A stretch of 64,000 nucleotides of DNA from Candidatus Krumholzibacteriota bacterium (GCA_029262065.1 JAJDAC010000026.1:27048-91047); one strand, 5' to 3'. Positions 16,970-26,371 are shown, numbered from the stretch's first letter. Translations and numbers: made by a program. The notes: generated by a model from the letters alone, not told the origin.

Positions 16970-19900
16970 ATGTCCACGATCCCCCCTCGGCGAACCCTCC
17001 AGGGTTCCGCCGCCTCGGTCCGTCCCACCGACGGGCTCTCTTCTATCAATTGCGTCTTGCGCGGGCCCGTGGCCCTCGTATGCCTGATCGTCCTGATGTG
17101 CAGCGTCGGAGTCGACGCCGCGTTTGGTCAGGTTGTCTACCGGGTCAATCCCGGTGGGCCAGCGGTAACCTCGATCGACGCGGGCCCCGATTGGGAGGCC
17201 GACCTCGAGGGAAATCCATCTATCTATTGGAACGCCGCGGCGACCGGCGACCTGTCGTCGGTTACCGACGCTCCGAACAATTCTCCCCTCGCCTCAGTTC
17301 CGGCCGGCATGCCCGCGGTACTGTTCGATACCGATCGCTGGGACCCGGGCAGCGGTCCGGAAATGCTCTGGCAATTCCCCGTGACCAACGGCACCTACGA
17401 AGTTCGGCTGGGATTCGCCGAGATCTATTCGGGTACCCAGAGCAAAGGCGCCCGGATCTTCGACGTGTTCGTCGAGGGCAGCTTGAGCCTGCTCGACATC
17501 GACAAGTTTGAACGATACGGAGGCTATACGCCGGCGGTCGAGACGGTCCTGGTCGACGTCAGCGACGGTGTGCTCGACATCGAGTTTCTACACAAGGTCG
17601 AGAACACGTCTCTGACAGCCATTGAAATCGTGGGCGTAGCGCGCGACGGCTACCTGAAGCCCACCCTGAACAACGTGGGTTTTGGACTGGTGGAAGAGAA
17701 CTCCATCTCCAGTCCGCTCAGCGTGGACCTGGTGAACGCCGGGCTGGTGGGTGACCAACCCATTACGATCACCGGCGTCACGGTGACCGGCGAATTCACG
17801 ACCGACCTGGTGCCGCAAACGCTGAACCCGGGCGAAACGCTCTCGTTCAACGTGAACTTCGCCCCTACCACCTTGGGGTTGGCCGCCGAGTCGCTGACGA
17901 TCAACCACAGCGGAAGCAACGCGCCGCTCGTGTTGGCATTGACTGGAGATGCCTTTCCCGAGGGCTCCGTACCCATTGGCTTTGGCGTGGACACCCTGCT
18001 GGGAACGCTGAACGCCATGCCCACGACCCTGCAGTGGGGCCCCGACGGGCGTCTGTACGTGGGTCAGCAGGACGGCATCATCACCGTGTACACGGTTGAG
18101 CGCGTGAGCGCGAACAACTACCAGGTGGTGAGCCTGGAGATCATCGATCTCATTCAGCAGATTCCGAACCATGACGATGACGGTTCCCTGAACCCCACCA
18201 TTACCACGCGCCAACTCACGGGCCTGCTGGTGACCGGTACGTTCACCAACCCCGCAATCTACGTGAGTTCCTCGGACTCGAGGATTTCGCTGAACTTCGA
18301 CTCGGGTCTCGACACGAACTCGGGCATGGTTACGCGCCTTACGTGGAACGGCGCCACCTGGGATCAGCTGGATCTGGTGCGAGGACTGCCGCGCTCGGAA
18401 GAGAATCACGCCGTCAACGGCATGGCGCTCGACGCGGTGACCAACACGCTGTACCTGTGCTCCGGTGGAAATACCAACGCGGGTGCCCCCAGCGACGCGT
18501 TCTCGCAACTGCCCGAGTACGCGCTGGCCGCGGCCGTGCTTTCCATCGATCTGGATGCGATTGGCAACACCACCTACGACCTCCCCACCCTGGACGATCC
18601 CACGCGGCCCAACACGGGACCGGGAGGATCGGACGAGAACGATCCGTTCGGCGGCAATGACGGTTCCAATCAGGCCATGCTTACGCTCGCCAGCCCGGTG
18701 CAGGTGTACTCGCCCGGATATCGCAACGCCTATGACGTGGTGATCAGCGAAGCCGGGCGCATGTACGTGACCGACAACGGACCCAACATCGGTTGGGGCG
18801 CTCCGGCCGTGAACGAGGGTCCGCTGGGCCTGTGCACGAACGATCCGAACGAAAGCGGCAGCTTCACCTGGCCCGATCAGCTGCACTACGTGGACGGTCC
18901 CGGCTACTACGGCGGCCATCCCAACCCATTCCGCGCCAACATGGCCAACACCATCAACGGTGTATCGCCGGTAGAGGTCGCCAATCCGGTCGAGTGTGAC
19001 TTTCGCTCGCCCGGCGTGGAAGACGGCGCGCTGGCCACATTTCCGTTCTCGACCAACGGGATTACCGAGTACACCGCCAGCAACTTCGAAGGCACCATGC
19101 GCGGCGACCTGCTCATGGCCGGTTGGGGCGGCACTGTTGAACGCGCCCAGCTGACGGCCGACGGCTCGATGGCCACCAACGTGTCGACGCTGTTTTCGAA
19201 CACCGGCCCGCACGCGCTGGACATCACGGCGCAGGGCGACACCGGCCCCTTCCCCGGCACGATCTGGGTGGCCTCGCACGCGCTGAACCAGATCAAGGTG
19301 TACGAGCCCAACGACTTCGGTGGCGGCACCGGCGTGGCCTGCACCGGCGTGGACGACAACTTCATCGATGAAGACGGCGACGGCTACACCAACGGCGATG
19401 AGATCGACAACGGCACCGACCCGTGTTCGGCCGCCGATGTACCGAGCGACTTCGACGCCGATCTGGTATCCGATCGCAACGACGATGACGACGACAATGA
19501 CGGCATCCTCGACGTCGTCGATTCGTTCCAGCATGACCCGTTCAACGGGTTCACCACACCGCTGCCCGTAAGCTACACCTGGGAAGAGGGCTCGCCCGGA
19601 TTCGGTTTCCTGAGCCTGGGTTTCACGGGTTTCATGACCAACGGTACGGCCGACTACCTCGACCTGCTGGATGAGACCAACGTGACCGCGGGCGGCGCGG
19701 CGGGCAAATTCACCATCGACAACACGCCTCCGGGCGATGCTCTGGGCGGCAACAACGACCAGGAATACTCGATGCAACTGGGCGTGGACGTGAACGCGGC
19801 CACCGGGCCGTTCAGCGTGCACACGCGTGTCGATGGGTTGTTCTTCAACGGCAATACGCCGGTGGACAACCAGTCGCTGGGCATGTACCTGGGAACGGGT

Positions 19901-22900
19901 GACCAGGACAACTACGTGAAGATTGCGCTCGCAGCCAACGGCGGCGCCGGCGGTATCGAAGTGGTTCTGGAAGATCAGGGTGTGCCGGCCGCTACCATGT
20001 ATTCCGAGGCCGTGTTGGGCGCGTCCAACATCCACCTGTACCTGAGCGTGGACCCCGTCGCGCTGACCGTACAAGCGCGATACGCGTTGGATGCCGGACC
20101 GGTCGTCGACCTGGGTACACCGCTGGCTATCGCGCCGGGTTCGCCCCTGGCCGCGACGCTGTCGCCGTCACAGGCCATGGCCGCGGGTATCATTGCCACC
20201 TCGCGTGGAGCTACCCCGTTCACGTCCACATGGGACCTGATCGAGGTAGTGCCCGACTCCATGTTGCCCACCGGCGCGGCGGCGGTAATTACCGCGACCG
20301 ACACCGGTGACCTCGACACCGCGGCTACCGAAACCGCGGGCGCGCTGATCATCGATAACCAGTCGCTGAGCGGCGAACGCATAACCCGTGTGTCGATTGA
20401 CCTGAGCTGGGCCGTGCTGAGCGACCTTGTGTTTGACCCCGCGGGCATCGCGGGAGACCTGAGTCTGAAGTGCGTCACCGCCGACAGCGATGTCGTGTCG
20501 GTGGGGTATACCTCGCCAGCTGATCCGTGTGTCGATCCCTTCAGCGGCCCGCACGACGGTGGATACGACGCGGTTGAACTTACGTTCACCGACTTCGACC
20601 CCGGCGAAACGTTCGCATTCTCACTCGACGTGGACCCCACGTCGATCCAGGGCGCCGTCGCCCCCGGTCCCGACGGAGCTGGGCACATCGCCGGCGTGGA
20701 GCTGGTAGGCAGCGCCGTAACCATCGAATTCGACGATGGCTCGGTGTACCTGAGCGAGTTGTTCTTTGATAACGGTACGACCGCCGGCGGTCGCGTCGAA
20801 GTCGGACCGGTGTGCCCGCCACGTCCTGGCCTGCAGGCATTGGATACCGCCGGGTCCCAGGGCACGGTCATCGATCCCAACCAGACCATGCGAGTGTCCG
20901 CCGCCCCCGGCTCGTCGGTGCGACTGCTACGGTTGGAGTCGGCGCTGTCGCTCGAGGGTGCTGGATTCGATATTGATCCCTTCGAGGCAAACCGCGTGGT
21001 CGCGGTTGCCGAAACTTCGGCCGTGGTTGGTGTTGGCGGGTACGTGGACATACCCGTCACGCTGACCATGGCCGACTCGACTGGCGGCATCAACGTGTTC
21101 GCCGCCGCCGCGGTGGACGGGACGGGCAAGACCGGCCTGGTCTCCACGCCCGTGACGCTGCAGTTGCTGGGCGGCGTGGTGACCGATGCCCTGGCCACGG
21201 TGGCCATCGACCCGGGTACGGGTATTGGTGCCACCACCATTTCGCCGGGTTCGTTTCAGATCACCAACGAAAGCCCGTCGGGACAGATGATCCAACGGGT
21301 GCGGTTCAACCTGTCCAGCTCGTTGCTGCCCGACCTGGTGTTCGACCCGGTGGGTTCAGCCGGGGATGTGGATGGGTTGTGTTTCACGCCCAATTCCACC
21401 GGCGGCACGCAGCCGGTTCTGCCCCCCAATCCCTGCTCGAGTCCATTCTCGTCGCCCCACGACGGCGGATACGACGCCATCGAAATCGCGTTCAACGATT
21501 TCGGTCCGGGCGAGACTTTTACGTTCTCGGTCGATGTCGATCCCACCAGCATCCAGGGTGCCACCGGCGTCGGTGGCCCAGGCGGTGTGTCGGGTCTGGA
21601 ACTCGCGGGCACGACCGTGTCGGTGGAGTTCGACGATGGCTCGATTCTGGTGAGCGAAACGTACCGTATCGCCGGCAGTAACGGCGGTTCGAGCGTGGAC
21701 CTGTTCTACGGGCAACCCGCCGCGCCGACGATTGCAATGCTCGGCGCCACCGCCGACCCCACAACCGTGGGCTTTCCCAATCAGACGATTCGCGTCACCG
21801 GTGAGCCGGGCTTGGATGTTTCACTGCTCGTGGTCGAAGCCGCGTTGATCGTGGGCGGCCAGTTCGGACCGGGCTTCGATCTGGATCCATTCGAAGCCAA
21901 CGAAGCCTCGATCGTAACCGAGTACTCGGCCACGGTGCAGCCCGGCGGCAGCGTGGACATCCCCGTGCTGCTGACCGACACCGGCGGCAGCTTCAATCAC
22001 CTGATGGCCGTGCAGCGCGATGGTACCGGCCGCGCGGGCCGCACTTCGAACGTGCTGGTGGTCGAGTTGGATGCGTCGTCCATTCCGTTGCCCACGTTGG
22101 CCGTGGAGCCGACGTCGTTGGACTTCGGCTCGGTAGCGGTGGGTGACTCGGCGGTGGTCCAGGTGCAGGTCATTCATGAGGGAGCGATCACCGATCCGTC
22201 GGCCACGCTCTTCAACGCCACGTTTGTTGGTTTCCAATCGGAACAGTTCAGTGTGGAAACCTCTCTGCCCGTGATCATCGCCGGCAGCGATACCATGGTG
22301 GTCGACGTGAAGTTCCTACCCACTGACAGCGGCACGAAGAACGTGACGCTTGCCCTCAACCATTCCGGCGCAAACACACCCGTCTACGTACCGGTGACCG
22401 GTGTGGCCACGGGCGGACCGGCGCCAACGGTGCTTTATCGGGTGAATGCCGGTGGACCGGCCATTGCGGGTTGGGATGGCGACGACGGAGCCACGTTTGC
22501 TTCGCCGTACAACAACTGGTTCCTGACCAACCTGGGCACATTCACGAACCCCGTGGACATGACCGATCCGTCGCTGCCCGCGAATACGCCCCCCGAACTG
22601 TTCCTGAGCGAACGTTGGGACCATGCGGCGGCGCCGGAAATGCAATGGGACTTCCCGGTACCGCCGGGTGACTACGAAGTGGTTCTGTATCTGGCCGATA
22701 GCTACATCGGTACCCAGTCGGTGGGCGCACGCGTGTTCGATGTACATATCGACTTCACACCGGTGCTTATTGGCGTGGATCTGTTCGCGCAGACCGGCGG
22801 CTACAAGGGAATCTCGGTGGTACTACCGGTGACCGATATCGACGGCAACATCGATCTGGATTTCATCCATGGGATCGAAAACCCGTTGGTGAACGCGGTC

Positions 22901-23566
22901 GAGGTACGTGCGGTACAAGCCGCGCCAAGCTTCGACCTCTACGTTCTGGCCGACTCGCTCGTGATCGACTGCGAGCCCAACGCCATGGCTTGCCTGGACG
23001 GAGCGTACGCGGTGGCGGGCGACCCGGGCGCCACCACCAATGTGGAATTCTCGTTCTACCGCGACGATCCCGGTGTGGGCGCGAACTTGTTGGGCTCGTT
23101 TACCGACATGGACGTGGCGGTCGGCGACACCGTAAGCCATCAGCTATGCATCGCACTGGGCAACCCCGCCCCCACCTCGATCTTTGTGGTGGTGGATCCG
23201 AATTTGACGGTGGAAGAGACCAACGAGGGTAACAACTCTCACTCGGTGGCTCTGGATTGCTCGGCCACGGCGGCTCCGGTCATTCCGGCACGCTACGTGT
23301 TGGGCAACAACGCGCCCAATCCGTTCAATCCGGCCACGGTCATTCCGTTTGCCTTGGCCCGATCGGGCCGGGCCAGCCTGCGAATCTATGACGTGTCGGG
23401 TCGCCTGGTGAATACGTTGGTGGATGAGCACCTGGAATCCGGAGCGCACGAGTTCCTGTGGCGCGGTCTGGACACGACCGGCCGACAGGTAGCTTCGGGC
23501 GTCTACTACTACCAGTTGCGCAGCCTCGACTACATCGAAACCAAGCGTATGACGCTGCTGAAGTAA
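16970..23566 (+). CDS. Giant secreted malectin / beta-propeller / TSP3-repeat protein with FlgD-like tag
   Basis: 2198 residues; ATG at 16970 after GAGGA. After a long basic leader the signal segment (VALVCLIVLMCSVGVDAAFG) leads to: a malectin domain (about 55-230), an ASH/choice-of-anchor-D-type domain (227-328), a glucose/sorbosone-dehydrogenase-like propeller (334-783; QWGPDGRLYVGQQDG, SPGYRNAYDV), calcium-binding TSP3-like repeats (790-857; DEDGDGYTNGDE, DDDDDNDGILDV), a LamG-like part, two copies of a roughly 200-residue unit (about 1100 and 1405), a second ASH-type domain, a second malectin domain (1820-1985), a CARDB-like domain and the tag NAPNPFNPATVIPF to KRMTLLK. Malectin domains bind di-glucosides, so it may be a surface glycan-binding scaffold; no catalytic residues can be assigned to the propeller. 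Confidence 0.88.
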   Translation: MSTIPPRRTLQGSAASVRPTDGLSSINCVLRGPVALVCLIVLMCSVGVDAAFGQVVYRVNPGGPAVTSIDAGPDWEADLEGNPSIYWNAAATGDLSSVTDAPNNSPLASVPAGMPAVLFDTDRWDPGSGPEMLWQFPVTNGTYEVRLGFAEIYSGTQSKGARIFDVFVEGSLSLLDIDKFERYGGYTPAVETVLVDVSDGVLDIEFLHKVENTSLTAIEIVGVARDGYLKPTLNNVGFGLVEENSISSPLSVDLVNAGLVGDQPITITGVTVTGEFTTDLVPQTLNPGETLSFNVNFAPTTLGLAAESLTINHSGSNAPLVLALTGDAFPEGSVPIGFGVDTLLGTLNAMPTTLQWGPDGRLYVGQQDGIITVYTVERVSANNYQVVSLEIIDLIQQIPNHDDDGSLNPTITTRQLTGLLVTGTFTNPAIYVSSSDSRISLNFDSGLDTNSGMVTRLTWNGATWDQLDLVRGLPRSEENHAVNGMALDAVTNTLYLCSGGNTNAGAPSDAFSQLPEYALAAAVLSIDLDAIGNTTYDLPTLDDPTRPNTGPGGSDENDPFGGNDGSNQAMLTLASPVQVYSPGYRNAYDVVISEAGRMYVTDNGPNIGWGAPAVNEGPLGLCTNDPNESGSFTWPDQLHYVDGPGYYGGHPNPFRANMANTINGVSPVEVANPVECDFRSPGVEDGALATFPFSTNGITEYTASNFEGTMRGDLLMAGWGGTVERAQLTADGSMATNVSTLFSNTGPHALDITAQGDTGPFPGTIWVASHALNQIKVYEPNDFGGGTGVACTGVDDNFIDEDGDGYTNGDEIDNGTDPCSAADVPSDFDADLVSDRNDDDDDNDGILDVVDSFQHDPFNGFTTPLPVSYTWEEGSPGFGFLSLGFTGFMTNGTADYLDLLDETNVTAGGAAGKFTIDNTPPGDALGGNNDQEYSMQLGVDVNAATGPFSVHTRVDGLFFNGNTPVDNQSLGMYLGTGDQDNYVKIALAANGGAGGIEVVLEDQGVPAATMYSEAVLGASNIHLYLSVDPVALTVQARYALDAGPVVDLGTPLAIAPGSPLAATLSPSQAMAAGIIATSRGATPFTSTWDLIEVVPDSMLPTGAAAVITATDTGDLDTAATETAGALIIDNQSLSGERITRVSIDLSWAVLSDLVFDPAGIAGDLSLKCVTADSDVVSVGYTSPADPCVDPFSGPHDGGYDAVELTFTDFDPGETFAFSLDVDPTSIQGAVAPGPDGAGHIAGVELVGSAVTIEFDDGSVYLSELFFDNGTTAGGRVEVGPVCPPRPGLQALDTAGSQGTVIDPNQTMRVSAAPGSSVRLLRLESALSLEGAGFDIDPFEANRVVAVAETSAVVGVGGYVDIPVTLTMADSTGGINVFAAAAVDGTGKTGLVSTPVTLQLLGGVVTDALATVAIDPGTGIGATTISPGSFQITNESPSGQMIQRVRFNLSSSLLPDLVFDPVGSAGDVDGLCFTPNSTGGTQPVLPPNPCSSPFSSPHDGGYDAIEIAFNDFGPGETFTFSVDVDPTSIQGATGVGGPGGVSGLELAGTTVSVEFDDGSILVSETYRIAGSNGGSSVDLFYGQPAAPTIAMLGATADPTTVGFPNQTIRVTGEPGLDVSLLVVEAALIVGGQFGPGFDLDPFEANEASIVTEYSATVQPGGSVDIPVLLTDTGGSFNHLMAVQRDGTGRAGRTSNVLVVELDASSIPLPTLAVEPTSLDFGSVAVGDSAVVQVQVIHEGAITDPSATLFNATFVGFQSEQFSVETSLPVIIAGSDTMVVDVKFLPTDSGTKNVTLALNHSGANTPVYVPVTGVATGGPAPTVLYRVNAGGPAIAGWDGDDGATFASPYNNWFLTNLGTFTNPVDMTDPSLPANTPPELFLSERWDHAAAPEMQWDFPVPPGDYEVVLYLADSYIGTQSVGARVFDVHIDFTPVLIGVDLFAQTGGYKGISVVLPVTDIDGNIDLDFIHGIENPLVNAVEVRAVQAAPSFDLYVLADSLVIDCEPNAMACLDGAYAVAGDPGATTNVEFSFYRDDPGVGANLLGSFTDMDVAVGDTVSHQLCIALGNPAPTSIFVVVDPNLTVEETNEGNNSHSVALDCSATAAPVIPARYVLGNNAPNPFNPATVIPFALARSGRASLRIYDVSGRLVNTLVDEHLESGAHEFLWRGLDTTGRQVASGVYYYQLRSLDYIETKRMTLLK

Positions 23567-23608
23567 CAGCCGGCATCAATTTCCAAAGCCGTCGTCACGG
23601 CGGAGCCG

Positions 23609-23646
23609 GAGCGGGCGGGGATTCTTTTCCCCGCCCGTTCTTGTTT
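23609..23646 (+). terminator. Intrinsic terminator of the malectin gene
   Basis: A 13-bp stem (23609-23621 with 23628-23640, one G-T wobble) built around GGGCGGGGA/TCCCCGCCC closes a six-base loop and is followed by TTGTTT. It lies 43 bases after the stop codon. Confidence 0.88.
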
Positions 23647-23669
23647 CACACGCAGCGGTCTGGCATCGA

Positions 23670-23812
23670 ACCAACCCGCCGGCCGGCCGCCAGGACATTC
23701 GTTGGGGCGGCCGCAGCGATTCCGGCCAGACCGTCGCTTCTGGCGTCTACTACGCGCGTCTAACGAACCGTTAGAATCGCAGATGACGCCGAAAGTCATG
23801 GTACTGCGGTAG
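23670..23812 (+). pseudogene. Decayed 3' end of another FlgD-tagged secreted protein
   Basis: One frame reads PPAGRQDIRWGGRS then SDSGQTVASGVYYARLTNR and hits a stop at 23774. This is the tag core seen in the neighbours (WNGxDxxGxxVASGVYxxxL). A one-base frame change then gives EPLESQMTPKVMVLR and a stop at 23812, which matches the usual KMxLLR end of the tag. The upstream part of the module (PNPFNP, VYDxxGR) is gone, replaced by the terminator of the preceding gene. A strong terminator remains at 23860. It is best read as the remnant of a deleted tagged-protein gene. Confidence 0.75.
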
Positions 23813-23859
23813 TTTCGGGCGTTTGACGAACGCACGCCCGAATCTGCTTTCTTCTGCAC

Positions 23860-23888
23860 GAGGGGGTCCAATTGGGCCCTCTCTTTTG
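23860..23888 (+). terminator. Intrinsic terminator downstream of the tag remnant
   Basis: GAGGGGGTCC pairs with GGGCCCTCTC over ten bases (two G-U pairs) around an AATT loop, followed directly by TTTTGTT. No intact gene ends just before it; it probably belonged to the gene whose remnant ends at 23812. Confidence 0.85.
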
Positions 23889-24040
23889 TTGAGCAAGAAA
23901 TCGGTTGCTGCGCTCAGGGTTCGTCCTACCATGGGACGGCTCTGGGGCGACCCGCCTCCCCGTTTGTGCCGCCCTTTGATATTCCCGCAAGACCCATCGC
24001 CGCGATCCTCTGTGGCCCGCGATGGAAAGGAACCCAACTC

Positions 24041-24661
24041 ATGAATCGATGGAAGATTTTGATGACGGGTCTGTTGACCCTGCTGATGGTAGCCCCGGTC
24101 GTCGCCGGCGACGGACACGCCGACGGACACGGACACGGCGACATGGACGAGGCCGCGCAGATGGAAGCCATGATGAAGCTGGCGCAGCCCGGACCGATGC
24201 ACGAGCACATGAAGGCCATGGCCGGAAAGTGGACTACCACTACCACCATGAACATGCCTGGCGCCGAGCCGAGCAAGACCACGGGCGACGCCAACTTCGA
24301 GTTGGTACTCGACGGCCGCTTCCTGGTTGAGACCGGCAATGGCGAGATGATGGGCATGCCCTTCAAGGGCATGAGCATGTGGGGCTACAACAACGCCTCG
24401 GAGACGTTCGAGAGCGTGTGGACCTACACAATGTCCACCGGCATGCTGTTCTTCGAGGGGAAGGGAATGGGCGACGATGCCACCATCGAATGGAATGGCC
24501 GCTATGGCGACACCTCCGGTGAGCCCAAGACCATGCGCATGGTTTCGCGCGTCAAGAGCAACGACAACTGGGTGTGCGAGATGTACGAGAAGGCTCCGGA
24601 CGGCACCGAGTTCGTCATGATGAAGATCGAGTACAGCCGCACGCCAGCCACCGGCAAGTAG
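24041..24661 (+). CDS. Secreted DUF1579 family protein
   Basis: 206 residues from ATG 24041, preceded by AAGGAA; the frame is open for 25 more codons upstream but without a signal-like start. The signal peptide is KILMTGLLTLLMVAPVVA, followed by a His/Asp-rich linker (DGHADGHGHGDMDEA) that could bind metal. The body matches DUF1579: MKAMAGKWTTTTTMNMPG, GRFLVETGNGEMMGMPFKG, GYNNASETFESVWTYTMSTG, a lipocalin-like beta-barrel. The biochemical role of DUF1579 is not known. Its stop is followed after six bases by a 27-bp tandem repeat. Export is clear; function is open. Confidence 0.85.
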   Translation: MNRWKILMTGLLTLLMVAPVVAGDGHADGHGHGDMDEAAQMEAMMKLAQPGPMHEHMKAMAGKWTTTTTMNMPGAEPSKTTGDANFELVLDGRFLVETGNGEMMGMPFKGMSMWGYNNASETFESVWTYTMSTGMLFFEGKGMGDDATIEWNGRYGDTSGEPKTMRMVSRVKSNDNWVCEMYEKAPDGTEFVMMKIEYSRTPATGK

Positions 24662-24667
24662 ACCGCC

Positions 24668-24762
24668 TGGATGGACGTTTGCAGTTTCCGTCTTTGGATG
24701 GACGCTCGCAGTTTCCATCGTTGGATGGACGTTTGCAGTTTCCAACTTTGGATGGACGCTCG
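24668..24762 (+). repeat. 27-bp tandem repeat, 3.5 copies in alternating A-B-A-B form
   Basis: Units start at 24668, 24695, 24722 and 24749 (the last about 14 bases). Each unit begins TGGATGGACG and contains GCAGTTTCC. Units 1 and 3 carry GTTTGC at the variable centre, units 2 and 4 carry GCTCGC or GCTCG, so the array is really a duplicated 54-bp unit. It begins six bases after the DUF1579 stop and ends at a GC-rich hairpin. Confidence 0.9.
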
Positions 24763-24763
24763 T

Positions 24764-24791
24764 GTCGCCGCCTCCCCACGGGGGGCGGCGC
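24764..24791 (+). terminator. GC-rich hairpin after the tandem repeat
   Basis: CGCCGCC at 24766-24772 pairs with GGCGGCG at 24784-24790, with an inner CCCC/GGGG extension. There is no T-run after it, so termination is possible but weakly supported. Confidence 0.4.
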
Positions 24792-24893
24792 TCTGCTGAA
24801 ACCCTATATTGTGGAGACCGGCGCTGGTTCGACCCGAGGTGATTCGAACCATTTGGAAGCGTTGGGATCGGTCCCCCGCCAAAGGCACTCACA

Positions 24894-25304
24894 ATGATGA
24901 GCATCCAAACCACCTCACAAGGTGACATACAAGTACTGCAATTATCCGGTCACATGACCGGTGACCCGGCACACGCAACCCAGCTGCGGGAGGCCGTCGA
25001 CGAAGGCCTCGAGGCCGGCTCTGGGGCCTTCCTGATGGGGCTCGCCGACGTGGATTGGATCAACAGCTCCGGGCTGGGCCAGATCCTGGGCATCTACCAG
25101 GTAATCCAACGTTCCGGAGCCAAACTGGCCATTGCGGGCGCTAGCTCGCGCGTAGGGCCCGTTTTGCGAACCACCCGGTTCGACAAGGTAATCCCCACCT
25201 TCGCCTCCGTGGATGAGGCCATAGCGTCACTCTCCAAGGTGAAACTGACGCCCCTCGCCTTCCACCCCCACCAAATGGAACTGGCGCCTCCGGCTTGCGT
25301 TTAA
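24894..25304 (+). CDS. STAS-domain anti-sigma factor antagonist (RsbV/SpoIIAA-like)
   Basis: 136 residues; it starts ATGATG, so either codon (24894 or 24897) may be used. The STAS fold is clear: DIQVLQLSGHMTGDPAHATQL, the core LADVDWINSSGLGQILGIY and LAIAGASSRVGPVLRTTRFD. In this family a kinase phosphorylates the conserved serine of the DxxxxxSSGL loop (INSSGL here), which releases or captures a partner. The C-terminal 25 residues (LTPLAFHPHQMELAPPACV) are a non-conserved tail. Such proteins switch sigma-factor or other regulatory activity in response to stress. No cognate RsbW-type kinase is adjacent; a PP2C-type phosphatase lies at 54.8 kb. Confidence 0.9.
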   Translation: MMSIQTTSQGDIQVLQLSGHMTGDPAHATQLREAVDEGLEAGSGAFLMGLADVDWINSSGLGQILGIYQVIQRSGAKLAIAGASSRVGPVLRTTRFDKVIPTFASVDEAIASLSKVKLTPLAFHPHQMELAPPACV

Positions 25305-25384
25305 TCGCCAGACGGTGCTAGGTTTCCGACCGTGCCCGACCGCTCGCCGCGCTCGCGCCAATCCCTACTCAGGAGAGGAACTCC

Positions 25385-25864
25385 ATGAAGCGGCTATCCG
25401 CTCTACTTTCAATCTGTCTGCTCCTAGCCGTGGCTACCTCCGCGCTGGCAAAAGACTTCGGCAAAAAAGATCTCTACGGAACGTGGGAGTTCGACCTCCT
25501 GCGCGCCATGAAAGAACAGATGGAGTCCATGGGCCAACCGGTGCCCGAGGGCGCCGAGGCCATGATGGCCGCTGCGTATATGCACATCACGTTCGTCAAG
25601 GACGGCACGTTCACCTTCCAGAACAAATCTCCCATGGGCGAACAAGAAGAGTCCGGCAAATGGGAAGTCGTTTCGACCGAAGAGAACGTGGTAACCGTGA
25701 AGGCCGTGAACGATAGTGACGAGACGGAAATGATCGTCGTCGTTACGTTCGACGGGGACGACAACTTCTCTGCCCTCATGGGCGAGGGGGAAATGACAGG
25801 GACCCTGCACGCATCGCGCGTGAAGGATACCGACAAGAAGAAGATGAAGTCGGAGTCAGAGTAA
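25385..25864 (+). CDS. Small secreted lipocalin-like protein of unknown function
   Basis: 159 residues from ATG 25385, preceded by AGGAGAGGAA. The signal peptide is RLSALLSICLLLAVATSALA. The mature protein starts KDFGKKDLYGTWEFDLL and alternates short strands (HITFVKDGTFTFQNK, GKWEVVSTEENVVTVKA, MIVVVTFDGDDNFSAL) like a small lipocalin or META-type barrel; it ends in a lysine- and glutamate-rich tail. I cannot name a family. It has its own terminator just downstream and is transcribed in the same direction as the STAS gene, 80 bases away. Its role is probably periplasmic. Confidence 0.75.
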   Translation: MKRLSALLSICLLLAVATSALAKDFGKKDLYGTWEFDLLRAMKEQMESMGQPVPEGAEAMMAAAYMHITFVKDGTFTFQNKSPMGEQEESGKWEVVSTEENVVTVKAVNDSDETEMIVVVTFDGDDNFSALMGEGEMTGTLHASRVKDTDKKKMKSESE

Positions 25865-25876
25865 CTACGACTCTTC

Positions 25877-25908
25877 GTCGGGTCCCCCAGGGGACCCGAC
25901 GTTCTCCG
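25877..25908 (+). terminator. Intrinsic terminator-like hairpin
   Basis: GTCGGGTCCC (25877-25886) pairs perfectly with GGGACCCGAC (25891-25900) around a CCAG loop, followed by GTTCTCC. It lies 12 bases after the stop of the small secreted protein. Confidence 0.75.
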
Positions 25909-26371
25909 CTGCACCCTCTTCACACCCCGCCTCCCAGTAAAGGCACAAAGAGGGCATAGCCTACGAGAACGCCGAGTCCCACACCAAGGGATACAGACTG
26001 CTATTGCAGTTGCGGTGCCAGCCGCGTTCTCAACCCGCATCCAAAACAAGATCGTGTTTTCACAACGGGTTACCCGGGTGTTGCGGGCGTACTCCAAACG
26101 CCTGTTGCGTCGACAGGTGTTCGGCGCGGCGTGCACGGTCGAGCCCAGGTCCGATGAAGGCTACAACTGAAGACGTAGGCTGCGACTACGGGTGTGTCCC
26201 GAACCGTGACTGTTTCTTGCCGTCAGTACAGGTCAAGGTCAGGACGGCCCGCCCCAAGAGCGGATACGGAGTCATCCCGTCCAAATCTGTGACAATGGCC
26301 CATCTGGGCGCCGCAGCCGTGGCCTCCCTCTCCGTTTCACATCATAGTGTGCACAAGCAAACGGATTCGAT
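25909..26371. other. Intergenic stretch upstream of the kinase gene
   Basis: About 460 bases without a gene I can support. One plus-strand frame stays open from roughly 25940 to 26170 but has no start with a ribosome-binding site and no recognisable motif; in GC-rich DNA this is expected by chance. No hairpin terminator or repeat was found. The promoter of the kinase gene presumably lies in the last 100 bases. Confidence 0.4.

Noticed and set aside
17588..20074. 828-codon open frame antisense to the malectin gene
   Set aside because: Same reason: no recognisable motif, skewed composition and a strong gene on the plus strand.
24668..24762. CRISPR array
   Set aside because: The units are adjacent tandem copies without variable spacers, and no cas genes are in the window.
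24815..24870. TTCGA-type motif (GATTCGAACC) that resembles a tRNA T-loop
   Set aside because: On the reverse strand the five-base T-stem does not pair and no acceptor, D or anticodon arms fit around it.
25940..26170. Plus-strand frame upstream of the kinase gene
   Set aside because: No ribosome-binding site, no start and no motif; length fits chance in this base composition.
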